From Clostridia bacterium (lineage in GTDB: Bacteria; Bacillota; Clostridia; Oscillospirales; Acutalibacteraceae): a stretch of 53,699 nt of DNA. A program made the translations under genes and the position numbers. Positions 1-8,626 of this stretch are shown here, piece by piece; the first letter of the stretch is position 1; every line of letters begins with the position of its first letter. The notes below the pieces were generated by a model, which had not been told where the DNA came from, made no database searches, and was given only the letters and a program-made list of their open reading frames with translations. The DNA is taken from positions 1-53,699 of the forward strand of contig JAFQWA010000012.1 in NCBI GenBank assembly GCA_017407705.1. The letters are read 5' to 3'.

Positions 1-43
1 AAAAAAGAAGTAACTTTTGTCTACCAAAAGTTACTTCTTTTTT
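1..43. terminator. Rho-independent terminator at the window edge
   Basis: A hairpin with arms AAGTAACTTTTG and CAAAAGTTACTT is followed by a T-run. It is close to symmetrical with A-runs and T-runs on both sides, so it could end transcription in either direction. The gene it serves lies outside the window or is absent. Confidence 0.75.
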
Positions 44-46
44 TAT

Positions 47-215
47 CCAAGCCGCAGGCTTGGCATATCATCACGCGCCAGCGTGTATATCATCGCCGTA
101 GGCGCATATCATCAGCCGAAGGCTGTATTACCTGCGGCTTGATGAGATGCAACACTGCGTGTTGATGATATGCAATTCCTGCGGAATAGATGATATACAA
201 GGTTTCGCCTTGATT
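47..215. repeat. Array of mini-palindromes joined by ATATCATC-type spacers
   Basis: At least seven small palindromes follow one another: AGCCGCAGGCT, CACGCGCCAGCGTG, CGCCGTAGGCG, CAGCCGAAGGCTG, CAACACTGCGTGTTG, ATTCCTGCGGAAT and AAGGTTTCGCCTT. They are separated by TATATCATC or its complement GATGATAT. No ORF crosses it convincingly. The unit differs in sequence each time while the hairpin shape and spacer are kept, so it is not a simple tandem repeat or a CRISPR. Function is unknown. Confidence 0.7.
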
Positions 216-271
216 TGATTGCTGAAAAGTGGTATAATCAATTCGATGAATAAGAATTTGTAGGTGAGATA

Positions 272-784
272 ATGATTATTTTAATTACCGGAGCATCGCA
301 TACAGGTAAAACTGCACTGGCCCAAAAATTGCTCGAAAAATATAAATATCCATACCTGTCAATAGACCATCTGAAAATGGGCTTAATTCGCAGTGGCAAC
401 ACAGACCTCACCCCTATGGATGATAATGAATTAACTGAGTATTTGTGGCCGATTGTTCGTGAGATGATTAAAACCGCCATCGAGAACAAACAAAATTTGA
501 TTGTGGAAGGTAGTTATATTCCTTTTGATTGGTCAAATGATTTTGAGCAGGAATACCTTGATAATATAAGATATTATTGTCTTGTGATGAGCGAAAAGTA
601 TATAAAGAATCATTTTGCTGATATAAAGAAATATGCAAATGTCATTGAAAATCGTTTGGATGATGAGTGGTGCACTATAGAGACTGTACTGACAGACAAC
701 GCTGAAGTGTTATCACTTGCACAAAAGCATAACGTGAACTACATACTTATTGAAGATAAATACGAAATCACCATTGATTTATAA
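272..784 (+). CDS. P-loop NTPase / small-molecule kinase-like protein
   Basis: A 170-residue soluble protein opening with a beta strand and a Walker A motif, GASHTGKT (about residues 7-14). A later hydrophobic strand ending LIVEGSYIP fits a kinase-like or adenylate-kinase-like fold with the acceptor pocket after it. The start follows GTAGGTGAGATA, an acceptable ribosome site. Homologous folds include adenylate kinases, zeta-type and antibiotic kinases; the substrate cannot be told from sequence. It stands alone between the palindrome array and a membrane-protein gene with no operon partner. The P-loop assignment is firm, the kinase role is inferred. Confidence 0.7.
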   Translation: MIILITGASHTGKTALAQKLLEKYKYPYLSIDHLKMGLIRSGNTDLTPMDDNELTEYLWPIVREMIKTAIENKQNLIVEGSYIPFDWSNDFEQEYLDNIRYYCLVMSEKYIKNHFADIKKYANVIENRLDDEWCTIETVLTDNAEVLSLAQKHNVNYILIEDKYEITIDL

Positions 785-930
785 CGACGGATTTGACGGA
801 TTAATTCATATTAACTTGTGCTGAAAAAATCACATTATAAACTACATAAACATCAGAACATAAAAAATTTAAGACGTTTTAAAAAATAAGGAGAAAGAAA
901 ATTCAAATTAACACGATTCGTTTACGAGCA

Positions 931-1509
931 ATGATTGGCTGGCTGGGAATGCTGTTGCCGTGGATTGTAGTTGCCCTGGTGGGCTACTTCCCTCACTCTA
1001 TTTCTGCCACATGGTACACAAACGCCTGCACCCCGTTTATGATTATCCTCGGTTCTGCGGGATTCCTCTTGATCTCTTATAAGGGCTATGAACTGATTGA
1101 TGACGTGGTCCTGACCTGCTCGGGCATAGCAGGTCTTATGATCTGTATATTCCCCTGTGCGATTTCAGAGGAGAACATTAAAGTGGGCACATTTATGATC
1201 AACCAGAGCGTGAGCAGTATGATTCATTACATTTCTGCAGTGATTTTCTTTGGCCTGCTTGCCTATAACTCGTTTTTTCTGTTCACTAAAAGTTCAGAGG
1301 AAAAGACCGTTAAGAAGAAAATCCGCAACACCATCTACCGTGTGTGCGGAGTTGGTATGATCGCATCGTTTCTTATTTTGCTTGTTCCTGATTTCTCTTT
1401 TAAGGTATGGCTGATGGAAACAATTGCCCTGTTCTTTTTTGGGGTGAGCTTCTTAACCAAAGCGGACATTTATCCCTGGCTGTTTTGCGACACGCCCTAT
1501 AAGGATTAA
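931..1509 (+). CDS. Polytopic membrane protein of unknown function
   Basis: A 192-residue hydrophobic protein with about six membrane segments (near residues 3-22, 34-50, 58-77, 94-115, 136-153 and 158-174). I recognise no catalytic motif. The first ATG in frame is at 931, but the only good ribosome site, AAGGAG at 888-893, is 37 nt upstream. It is instead spaced 7 nt from an in-frame ATT at 901, which would add residues I/M-QINTIRLRA. The true start may therefore be the ATT, or a mutated ATG, at 901. The gene is monocistronic and ends at a strong bidirectional terminator. Confidence 0.65.
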   Translation: MIGWLGMLLPWIVVALVGYFPHSISATWYTNACTPFMIILGSAGFLLISYKGYELIDDVVLTCSGIAGLMICIFPCAISEENIKVGTFMINQSVSSMIHYISAVIFFGLLAYNSFFLFTKSSEEKTVKKKIRNTIYRVCGVGMIASFLILLVPDFSFKVWLMETIALFFFGVSFLTKADIYPWLFCDTPYKD

Positions 1510-1568
1510 ACAAAATTAACAAAGCCTTTGGATTGGTAGATTTTGCAAGTGAGATAACATAAATAAAA

Positions 1569-1600
1569 GAGGCAGGGTTACAAACCCTGCCTTTTTTATA
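1569..1600. terminator. Bidirectional terminator between convergent genes
   Basis: Stem GGCAGGGTT / AACCCTGCC with a 3-nt loop, preceded by an A-rich stretch and followed by a T-run. It serves both the membrane-protein gene on the plus strand and the DegV gene on the minus strand. Confidence 0.85.
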
Positions 1601-2435
1601 TCCTCTCAAAGCCCACTAACAGTCCACCGTTTTCGGCGTAGAAGCTGCACAGTCCACGACACTTGTATATCTGCACCTGCACCTTTGTCAGTTCCTTTAA
1701 AATAAGTTCTTTGAGCTGTTTACCTGCCTCTTCATTAAAGCAGTGAGCGATCCTGACTTTGCCGTTTTTCAGTCCCAGCTCCTTTAAATGCTCAACGATA
1801 GTCTGCAGCGCTTTAACTTCACCACGGCACTTGTTCAGCGGCTCCAAATCGCCCTTATCACTTGCTTTACCCACTACTCTTATACCCAGCAGTCCTGCCA
1901 TTTTAGCCACCAACGGACTAACTCTGCCGTTGTTGGCAAGATTTTTCATAGACTCCAGCATAAACAACAGACCTGTGTTTTTGCGGTAGGTTGTAATGTA
2001 TTGGCAGATCTCGTCAAAGTCTTTATCCTCAAGGATCAATTCCTGCAGTTTTTCAATTATCAGACTGATCTCAGGCCCTGCAGTAAGTGAGTTAAGAACA
2101 AACACTCGTCTGCCCGGATGCTTTTCCTCGTACATTTCTTTTGCCATTACAGCGGCGTTGTAGCTGCCGGAAAGTGTGGCGGTGATAGTAACGCAGAACA
2201 CTTCCTCTGCATCACCAAAAGCCTTTATCCAATCGTTGGCATTAGGGCAGGAGGTGGAGGACTTACCTTTATAACTGCCAAGCTCTGTTACCATTTCATA
2301 CACGTCAAGGTTTTTATCGTCAACATATTCCTTGTTTGCGGTGATGATTTTTAAGGGTGCGGTTTCAAAGCAGATGTCCGACAGCTCGAGCATATCGCAG
2401 GAGGAGTCGGCAACTATCTTGATGTTTTTATTCAT
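1596..2435 (-). CDS. DegV family fatty-acid-binding protein (first copy)
   Basis: A 279-residue DegV-family protein. The family binds a fatty acid in a two-domain fold and, as FakB, presents it to the FakA kinase for phospholipid synthesis. The N-terminal ADSSCDM segment matches the family's DS(S/T) ligand-head motif, followed by the typical TSCPN and TATLSGSYNAA segments. I chose the ATG at 2435 rather than the upstream in-frame start at 2474, because AAAGGA lies a short distance before it and family members begin just ahead of the IVADSS strand. No fakA is nearby. A second DegV copy lies at 30857-31717. Confidence 0.88.
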   Translation of the reverse strand: MNKNIKIVADSSCDMLELSDICFETAPLKIITANKEYVDDKNLDVYEMVTELGSYKGKSSTSCPNANDWIKAFGDAEEVFCVTITATLSGSYNAAVMAKEMYEEKHPGRRVFVLNSLTAGPEISLIIEKLQELILEDKDFDEICQYITTYRKNTGLLFMLESMKNLANNGRVSPLVAKMAGLLGIRVVGKASDKGDLEPLNKCRGEVKALQTIVEHLKELGLKNGKVRIAHCFNEEAGKQLKELILKELTKVQVQIYKCRGLCSFYAENGGLLVGFERI

Positions 2436-2570
2436 TTTAAGTAAATTCCTTTCGTTGGTTGCTAAATTTGCCACCGCTATTATACTATGCAGTCGTTTTT
2501 AACACAATCTACAATGAAATTTTGCAACTCTCTGAAAAAAGAAAAGATTTGTAGAGCTAAAATTTCAACT

Positions 2571-3440
2571 CTACAAATCTGAGAATCCCTTATTTTCCCC
2601 CAAACAAGCTCGGGGACTTATACCGTATTCCGCCTTAAAGGCCCTGAAAAATACAGTATAATCCTTAAACCCACACAAGTGGCTGACCTGTCCCGGTGAC
2701 ATACCGCTCATTAACATATCGTGGGCAATGTTCAACCGCTTTAACATTATGTATCGGTAAAGTCCGGTACCAACCGCCTTGCTGAACTCGTGGGACAAAT
2801 AGTATTTGCTAACAAAAAAGTGCTTTGCCACACTCTCTAAAGACAAGTCCTCGCTGTAATGCTCACCGATATATGCCAGAACGTCTGCAATAAGAGTTGA
2901 GGTGCGGTATTTTTCCGACGACCCGCCGCTTTTTAACGAAATTCGGTTAATAAGAGTCATCACCTGGAGCAAAATACCTAAAGTACAGGCGCTGTTGCCG
3001 AAATCCTCGCTGTAATACTCACGGATAAAGCTGCTGAGCAGCGAAAACAGTTCACTTTTTTCAGCGGAGTTTGGTCGCAGTATCTTTTTATATGATGCAA
3101 GCTTTGAGTCGAAGCAGGTTTCCAACATACCCTCTGCAAGGGTGGAAATATAGCTTTTATTTATCCATAAAACAATACGCTCGTATTTCGAGTCATCACT
3201 TCTGGGTAAGGGCTTGTGCAGCTCGGTGGGGTTTATCAGCAAAATGTCGCCGGGCTTTAAGTGGTACACACTACCCTCCACCCAATAATCCACTTCACCG
3301 TCCACAAAGCAGAACACCTCATAAAAGTCGTGGTAGTGGGCGTCTAAGTGACGGGTTTTTATATCTAAATAGTGGAAAATCTCGTAAGAATCCTTTTGCA
3401 TATCCTGCCTTGGGTCGAATCTTTGAGCCTTTTCACGCAT
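2571..3440 (-). CDS. AraC-family transcriptional regulator with cupin sensor
   Basis: A 289-residue regulator. The N-terminal half is a cupin-like sugar-sensing domain (HYHDFYEVF, then a GDILLINP segment). The C-terminal ~100 residues form the AraC double helix-turn-helix (SLESVAKHFFVSKYYLSHEF and SPGQVSHLCGFKDYTVFFRA). A GAGGTGAG ribosome site is spaced correctly for the ATG at 3440; the GTG at 3449 sits inside that site and is unlikely to be the start. It is transcribed divergently from the hexuronate operon, so it most likely senses a hexuronate or an intermediate and controls uxaC onward. Effector identity is inferred. Confidence 0.9.
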   Translation of the reverse strand: MREKAQRFDPRQDMQKDSYEIFHYLDIKTRHLDAHYHDFYEVFCFVDGEVDYWVEGSVYHLKPGDILLINPTELHKPLPRSDDSKYERIVLWINKSYISTLAEGMLETCFDSKLASYKKILRPNSAEKSELFSLLSSFIREYYSEDFGNSACTLGILLQVMTLINRISLKSGGSSEKYRTSTLIADVLAYIGEHYSEDLSLESVAKHFFVSKYYLSHEFSKAVGTGLYRYIMLKRLNIAHDMLMSGMSPGQVSHLCGFKDYTVFFRAFKAEYGISPRACLGENKGFSDL

Positions 3441-3467
3441 ATTTCTCACCTCAATTAAATTTTACAG

Positions 3468-3504
3468 CAATTTTTGCAATATGTCAAACAATTTATGCAA
3501 TTAT
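3468..3504. promoter_or_regulatory. Direct-repeat operator in the araC-uxaC divergent promoter
   Basis: Two near-identical sites in the same orientation, CAATTTTTGCAATAT (from 3468) and CAATTTATGCAATTAT (from 3489), are offset by exactly 21 bp, two helical turns. AraC-family dimers typically bind such phased direct half-sites. A possible core promoter follows (TTATCA 3501-3506, 17 nt, TACACT 3524-3529). Binding by the adjacent AraC protein is inferred. Confidence 0.6.
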
Positions 3505-3552
3505 CATTGTAAAAAAGATGTGGTACACTATAAATGAAAAGGGGGATTTTTT

Positions 3553-4959
3553 GTGAAGAAATTTTTAGACAAAGATTTTTTACTGAGCAGTGACACAGCC
3601 TGCAAGCTGTATCATCAATATGCGGCGGACATGCCCATTGTTGATTACCACTGCCACGTTAGTCCCAAGGAGATTTACGAGGATAAAAAGTTTGAAAATA
3701 TTTTTGAGGTGTGGCTTTCCGGCGACCATTACAAGTGGCGTATGATGAGAGCTAACGGTGTGGATGAAAAGTACATCACCGGCGACGCACCTCAGAGAGA
3801 AAAATTCCAGAAATTTGCTGAGGCACTGCCTAAAGCTATCGGCAACCCTATGTACCACTGGTGCCATTTGGAGCTGAAAAAGTATTTTGGCTATGAGGGT
3901 ATATTAAACGGTGATACCGCTGAGCAGGTATGGCAGTTGGCGGCAGAAAAACTCAAAGCACCTTCAATGAGCGTTCGTGGAATAATAAAGCAGAGTAACG
4001 TTGCGTTTATCGGTACCACCGATGATCCCGTTGACTCATTGGAGTGGCACATTAAATTAAAGGCTGATGACAGCTTTAAAACTGTGGTGGCACCTTCCTT
4101 CAGACCTGATAAGGCGCTGAACATTGATAAGTCAGGCTGGTTAGAGTATATTTCACAGCTTTCAGAGGTGGCAGGGGTTAAAATCGACTCCCTTAAAGCC
4201 TTGAAGGATGCGCTGTTAAAGAGAATAGAGTTTTTCAATGAGTGTGGCTGTAAGGCCAGTGACCACGGCCTTGATTATATGATATTTACCCCTTGCGATG
4301 ACGTAGCGGCTGATGAAATAATGCAAAAAGGTCTTAAAGGGGAAAGTATTACAAAGGCTCAGGCAGAAGCCTTTAAAACTAACTTACTTGTTTTCTGCGC
4401 TAAAGAGTATAAACGACTGGGTTGGGCTATGCAGCTGCATTACAACTGCTTAAGAAACCCCAACAGCAAGATGTTTGCAAAGCTTGGTCCCGACACCGGC
4501 TTTGACTGTATCGGGCCTAAGGAGTCCAGCGAGGCTTTGTCAGGACTGCTTGACTGCCTTTACAGCAGCGAGAGCTTGCCCAAGACTATCATTTACAGTC
4601 TTGACAGCAGCGATAATTCCTTTATCGACAGCCTTATGGGTGCTTTCCAGGGCACCGAGATTCCCGGCAAAATTCAGCACGGTAGTGCCTGGTGGTTTAA
4701 CGATAACAAGCAGGGTATGATAGATCAGCTTATAAGTCTTGCAAACTTAGGACTCTTAGGTAATTTCGTGGGTATGCTTACCGATTCACGCAGCTTTTTA
4801 AGCTACACCCGTCACGAGTATTTCCGCAGGATTTTGTGTAACCTTTTAGGCGGCTGGGTGGAAAACGGTGAGTATCCCGACTCACCCCAGCTTGGTGAAA
4901 TTGTAAAAGATATTTGCTTTAACAATGCAAAAAGATATTTTGATTTGGAGGGTAAATAA
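3553..4959 (+). CDS. uxaC: Glucuronate/galacturonate isomerase (uronate isomerase)
   Basis: A 468-residue enzyme that converts D-glucuronate to D-fructuronate, or D-galacturonate to tagaturonate, the entry step of hexuronate catabolism in the cytoplasm. It has full family length, the metal-binding VDYHCHVSP motif near residue 30 and the TDSRSF segment near the C-terminus. Translation starts at a GTG preceded by GGGGGAT. It is first in a tight five-gene operon, with 1 nt before uxuA. The operon holds uxuA and uxuB but not uxaA/uxaB, which points to glucuronate as the main substrate. Confidence 0.95.
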   Translation: MKKFLDKDFLLSSDTACKLYHQYAADMPIVDYHCHVSPKEIYEDKKFENIFEVWLSGDHYKWRMMRANGVDEKYITGDAPQREKFQKFAEALPKAIGNPMYHWCHLELKKYFGYEGILNGDTAEQVWQLAAEKLKAPSMSVRGIIKQSNVAFIGTTDDPVDSLEWHIKLKADDSFKTVVAPSFRPDKALNIDKSGWLEYISQLSEVAGVKIDSLKALKDALLKRIEFFNECGCKASDHGLDYMIFTPCDDVAADEIMQKGLKGESITKAQAEAFKTNLLVFCAKEYKRLGWAMQLHYNCLRNPNSKMFAKLGPDTGFDCIGPKESSEALSGLLDCLYSSESLPKTIIYSLDSSDNSFIDSLMGAFQGTEIPGKIQHGSAWWFNDNKQGMIDQLISLANLGLLGNFVGMLTDSRSFLSYTRHEYFRRILCNLLGGWVENGEYPDSPQLGEIVKDICFNNAKRYFDLEGK

Positions 4960-4960
4960 G

Positions 4961-6007
4961 ATGAAGCTTTCATTCCGTTGGTATGGTGACAGTGACCCCG
5001 TTTCTTTGGAGTATATCTCCCAGATTCCCGGTATGCATTCTATCGTTTCTGCGGTTTACGACGTTAAACCCGGTGAGGTGTGGCCCGAGGAGAGCCTTGC
5101 TAAAATGACCAAGCAGTGTGAAGACGCAGGTCTGGTGTTTGACGTGGTCGAGTCTATCCCCGTTCACGAGGACATCAAGCTTGGCAGAGGCGACGTGGAT
5201 AAGCTTTTGGAGGTTTACTGCGAAAACATCCGCCGTTGCGCTAAGTACGGTATTAAGTGCGTAACCTATAACTTTATGCCGGTTTTTGACTGGACCCGTA
5301 CTCAGCTTGACAAAAAAGCGGCAGACGGCTCCACAAGCTTGGTTATGTACTGGGAGCAGATGAAAGGTCTTGACCCCTTGAAAGACGATATCCACCTGCC
5401 CGGTTGGGATTCCAGTTACACTCAAGAGGAGGTAAGAGAGCTTATCTCTGCTTACGGTGAGTTAGGTGAGGAAGGTCTGTGGGCAAACCTTGAAAGGTTC
5501 CTTAAAAAGGTTATTCCCGTGGCTGAGGAGTGTGGTGTCAGAATGGCAATCCACCCCGATGACCCGCCCTATCCCATTTTCGGTTTACCCCGAATCATCA
5601 CCACTGAAGCGAACCTTGACCGTTTCCTTAAAATAGTTGACAGCCCCGCAAACAGTCTGTGCCTTTGCACCGGAAGTCTTGGTTGCGCTAAGTTTAACGA
5701 TATCCCCAAAATGGTGCGTAAATATGCCGCACAGGACAGAATTGCATTTATGCACATCAGAAACGTTTATATTATGGATGACGGCTCCTTTGAAGAAAGA
5801 GCACATCTTTCCTCTTGCGGTAGCCTTGATATGTACGAGATAGTAAAGGCTTTAACCGATAACGGTTTTGACGGATACGTCCGTCCTGACCACGGCAGAA
5901 TGATCTGGGGCGAAACCGGTAAACCCGGCTACGGTCTGTTTGACAGAGCCTTGGGTGCCGCTTATATCAACGGTTTGTTTGAAGCTTGTGAAAAGGAGAG
6001 TAAGTAA
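4961..6007 (+). CDS. uxuA: Mannonate dehydratase
   Basis: A 348-residue TIM-barrel enzyme that removes water from D-mannonate to give 2-keto-3-deoxygluconate. Recognisable family features are the MKLSFRWYG start, the metal-ligand segment MAIHPDDPP in the middle, and HIRNV and [11 protein letters not shown] near the C-terminus. The ATG at 4961 lies 8 nt after GGAGGG; the earlier in-frame ATG at 4925 is inside uxaC and lacks a site. It is cotranscribed with uxaC upstream and uxuB downstream, with junctions of 1 nt each. Confidence 0.95.
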   Translation: MKLSFRWYGDSDPVSLEYISQIPGMHSIVSAVYDVKPGEVWPEESLAKMTKQCEDAGLVFDVVESIPVHEDIKLGRGDVDKLLEVYCENIRRCAKYGIKCVTYNFMPVFDWTRTQLDKKAADGSTSLVMYWEQMKGLDPLKDDIHLPGWDSSYTQEEVRELISAYGELGEEGLWANLERFLKKVIPVAEECGVRMAIHPDDPPYPIFGLPRIITTEANLDRFLKIVDSPANSLCLCTGSLGCAKFNDIPKMVRKYAAQDRIAFMHIRNVYIMDDGSFEERAHLSSCGSLDMYEIVKALTDNGFDGYVRPDHGRMIWGETGKPGYGLFDRALGAAYINGLFEACEKESK

Positions 6008-6008
6008 A

Positions 6009-6857
6009 ATGAAAAACGTACTTAATACCGATCTTTCAGGAAAAGTTGCAGTTGTAACAGGTGCAGGCGGTGTGCTTTGCAGTAATTTTGCAAAGGTACT
6101 TGCCCGTGCAGGGGCAAAGGTTGCACTTTTAGACCTTAACGAAGAGGCTGCAAAGGGCTTTGCCGATGAGATAGTGGCTGAAGGCGGCGTGGCTAAGGCT
6201 TATGGCTGCAACGTTTTGGACAAAGCTATCTGCGGTGAGGTAGCCGAAAAGGTTATGGCAGACTTTGGTCCTTGCGATATTCTTGTTAACGGTGCAGGCG
6301 GTAACAACCCCAAAGCCACCACAGACAAAGAGTATTTTGAGCTGGGTGACATTGATGCCGATACCAAAAGCTTTTTCGATTTAGATGAAAACGGCGTGGG
6401 CTTTGTTTTCAACTTAAACTTTTTAGGCACACTTATCCCCACCCAGTGCTTTGCAAAGCAGATGGTGGGCAGAGAGGGCTGCAACATCTTGAACGTTTCT
6501 TCAATGAATGCTTACACTCCTCTTACCAAAATCCCTGCATATTCAGGTGCTAAGGCTGCTATTTCCAACTTCACTCAGTGGCTTGCAGTACACTTTAGTA
6601 AAGTAGGCATCAGAGTTAACGCTATTGCACCGGGATTTTTCTCCACCAAGCAAAACGCAAAGCTACTTTTCAATGAAGACGGTACTCCCACCGCCAGAAC
6701 CGGCAAAATTCTTGCCGCTACACCTATGGGTAGATTCGGTGAGAGTGAGGAGTTAGAGGGCGGACTGTTGTTCTTGCTTAACAACGATGCCGCAAGCTTT
6801 ATTACCGGCGTAGTACTGCCTATCGACGGCGGATTTTCAGCATATTCGGGGGTTTAA
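6009..6857 (+). CDS. uxuB: SDR-family mannonate oxidoreductase (fructuronate reductase)
   Basis: A 282-residue short-chain dehydrogenase that fills the step between uxaC and uxuA: NAD(H)-dependent reduction of fructuronate to mannonate. The dinucleotide-binding segment VTGAGGVLCSNFA is near residue 18, NGAGG marks the cofactor strand, and the catalytic YSGAK (Y-x-x-x-K) with an upstream serine (NVSSMN) is intact. This is the Bacillus-type SDR UxuB (YjmF), not the long-chain Enterobacteria type. The start at 6009 sits 1 nt after the uxuA stop. Function rests on family plus operon position. Confidence 0.9.
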   Translation: MKNVLNTDLSGKVAVVTGAGGVLCSNFAKVLARAGAKVALLDLNEEAAKGFADEIVAEGGVAKAYGCNVLDKAICGEVAEKVMADFGPCDILVNGAGGNNPKATTDKEYFELGDIDADTKSFFDLDENGVGFVFNLNFLGTLIPTQCFAKQMVGREGCNILNVSSMNAYTPLTKIPAYSGAKAAISNFTQWLAVHFSKVGIRVNAIAPGFFSTKQNAKLLFNEDGTPTARTGKILAATPMGRFGESEELEGGLLFLLNNDAASFITGVVLPIDGGFSAYSGV

Positions 6858-6861
6858 TGTT

Positions 6862-7416
6862 ATGGAAAAATTTGTACCTGTTGTTGTTATTAAAGAGTTA
6901 TCCGAAACCGATAAGATTTTAAGTGCTTTAAAGGGTAATGGCATCAACTGTGCGGAGATCACATTCCGTACTGCTTGTGCAGCTGAGGCTATTGCTTATG
7001 CTTGCAAGAACTATCCCGAAATGAGCATCGGTGCAGGCACTGTTATCAACGCACAGCAGTGTGAAGACGCCCTTAAAGCAGGCGCTCAGTTTATCGTATC
7101 ACCGGGTCTTTCAGTGGCGGTTGCAAACATCTGTAACGAGAGAAACATCCCCTACTATCCCGGTTGCGTAACACCCACCGAGATCATGCAGGCATTAGAG
7201 TTGGGCATCACCACAGTTAAGTTCTTCCCTGCAAACATCTATGGCGGACTTAAAGCATTAAAAGCACTTTCAGCACCATTTCCTCAGGTTAAATTTATCC
7301 CCACAGGCGGTGTTGACAGAAGCAACATTGATGAATTTTTAGCCTTTGATAAGGTTGAAGCAATAGGCGGTAGCTTCTTTGTTAAAGAAGCACTGGACAA
7401 AGCGGAGGGAAAATAA
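6862..7416 (+). CDS. eda: 2-keto-3-deoxy-6-phosphogluconate aldolase
   Basis: A 184-residue class I aldolase that splits KDPG to pyruvate and glyceraldehyde-3-phosphate. The catalytic Glu is in AEITFRT and the Schiff-base Lys in TVKFFPAN; GAGTV and the phosphate-binding IPTGGV segment are present. It is slightly shorter than the usual 200-215 residues because the N-terminus is trimmed to MEKFVPVVV. Its stop overlaps the start of kdgK (TAATG), indicating translational coupling. Confidence 0.95.
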   Translation: MEKFVPVVVIKELSETDKILSALKGNGINCAEITFRTACAAEAIAYACKNYPEMSIGAGTVINAQQCEDALKAGAQFIVSPGLSVAVANICNERNIPYYPGCVTPTEIMQALELGITTVKFFPANIYGGLKALKALSAPFPQVKFIPTGGVDRSNIDEFLAFDKVEAIGGSFFVKEALDKAEGK

Positions 7417-8438
7417 TGAGTAGAGTAGTAACATTCGGCGAAATAATGCTGCGTTTGGCACCTAACGGATATTATAGATTTTTCCAGAACGATCAGATGC
7501 AAGCCACCTTCGGCGGCGGTGAAGCCAACGTGGCGGTATCCCTTGCAAACTACGGACTTGACAGCGTTTACGTAACAAAACTGCCTAAACACGCTATCGG
7601 TCAGGCTGCAGTGGATAGTCTTCGTTATTTCGGCGTTGATACATCTAAGATCGTTCGTGGCGGTGAGCGTGTGGGAATTTATTTCCTGGAAAAAGGCGCA
7701 TCACAGAGAGGTTCAGTATGTATTTACGACCGTAAATATTCCGCAATTCAGCAGGCAACAGCCGCTGATTTTGATTGGGACAGCATTTTCGAGGGTGCTG
7801 ACTGGTTCCATTTCACAGGCATTACTCCGGCGCTGGGACCCAACGTGGTTGAAATCTGCAAAGAGGCTTGTAAGGCTGCAAAGGCAAAGGGAGTTAAGAT
7901 CTCCTGCGACTTAAACTACCGTGGCAAGCTCTGGACCAGAGATGAAGCAAGAGCGGCTATGACCGAGCTTTGTCAGTACGTTGACGTTTGCATTTCCAAT
8001 GAGGAGGATGCGAAGGACGTGTTCGGCATCGAGGCAGAGGGCACTGACATTTACGGCGGCAAGTTAAACCACGAGGGTTACAAATCCGTTGCAAAGCAGT
8101 TGGCAGACAAATTCAACTTTGAAAAGGTTGCCATTACTCTTAGAACATCTATTTCCGCCAGTGATAACGACTGGGCAGGTATGCTGTATGACGGTGAGGA
8201 CTACTATTTCTCAAAATCCTATCATCTGCATATCGTTGACCGTGTAGGCGGCGGCGACTCCTTCGGCGGCGGACTTATCTATGCCCTTTTATCAGGCAAG
8301 AGTTCAAAGGACGCTATTGAGTTTGCAGTGGCTGCATCAGCCCTTAAGCACTCAGTTGAGGGCGACTACAACAGAGTGTCTGTAAGTGAGGTTGAAAAGC
8401 TTGCAGGTGGTGACGGCAGCGGCCGTGTACAAAGATAA
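7416..8438 (+). CDS. kdgK: 2-keto-3-deoxygluconate kinase (PfkB family)
   Basis: A 340-residue ribokinase-type sugar kinase that phosphorylates KDG to KDPG, the substrate of the upstream eda product. The N-terminal FGEIMLRL and FGGGEANVA segments and the C-terminal PfkB signature GGGDSFGGG with its catalytic Asp are intact. It is the last gene of the uronate operon and is followed immediately by a strong terminator. Although order is eda-kdgK, the pathway runs kinase first, then aldolase. Confidence 0.94.
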   Translation: MSRVVTFGEIMLRLAPNGYYRFFQNDQMQATFGGGEANVAVSLANYGLDSVYVTKLPKHAIGQAAVDSLRYFGVDTSKIVRGGERVGIYFLEKGASQRGSVCIYDRKYSAIQQATAADFDWDSIFEGADWFHFTGITPALGPNVVEICKEACKAAKAKGVKISCDLNYRGKLWTRDEARAAMTELCQYVDVCISNEEDAKDVFGIEAEGTDIYGGKLNHEGYKSVAKQLADKFNFEKVAITLRTSISASDNDWAGMLYDGEDYYFSKSYHLHIVDRVGGGDSFGGGLIYALLSGKSSKDAIEFAVAASALKHSVEGDYNRVSVSEVEKLAGGDGSGRVQR

Positions 8439-8440
8439 TT

Positions 8441-8477
8441 AAAAAAAGACAGATAGCCTCGCTATCTGTCTTTTTTG
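8441..8477 (+). terminator. Terminator of the uronate operon
   Basis: A perfect stem AAAAGACAGATAGC / GCTATCTGTCTTTT with a short CTC loop and flanking A/T runs, starting 2 nt after the kdgK stop. Confidence 0.92.
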
Positions 8478-8504
8478 TTTGCACAAACCGAATGGATATT
8501 TTGA

Positions 8505-8570
8505 TACGGAGCGTCGAAATCGCCGCTCCCTACACAAAAATTTAAGTTGTGATAATAGTGTTTGTGTTTT
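8505..8570. repeat. Dispersed CGGAGCGTCG..CGCCGCTCCCTAC intergenic repeat
   Basis: An inverted repeat (ACGGAGCGTCG / CGCCGCTCCCTAC) followed by a tail resembling TTTAAGTTGTGATAATAGTGTTTGTG. A close copy of the core is at 25918-25948. A related tail (TTACAAATCGTGATGTTAGTATTTGTG) is at 17080-17110. It is non-coding and sits just after a terminator in each case. Confidence 0.6.
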
Positions 8571-8626
8571 TGTTATGGGTATGCTACAATAAAATCAAAT
8601 ATAAAAACAAAAAAGAGGGTTTGCTT

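Noticed and set aside
47..215. Palindrome array as a CRISPR
   Set aside because: Repeats are not identical, spacers are the constant part, and units are too short (about 20 nt). No cas gene is present.
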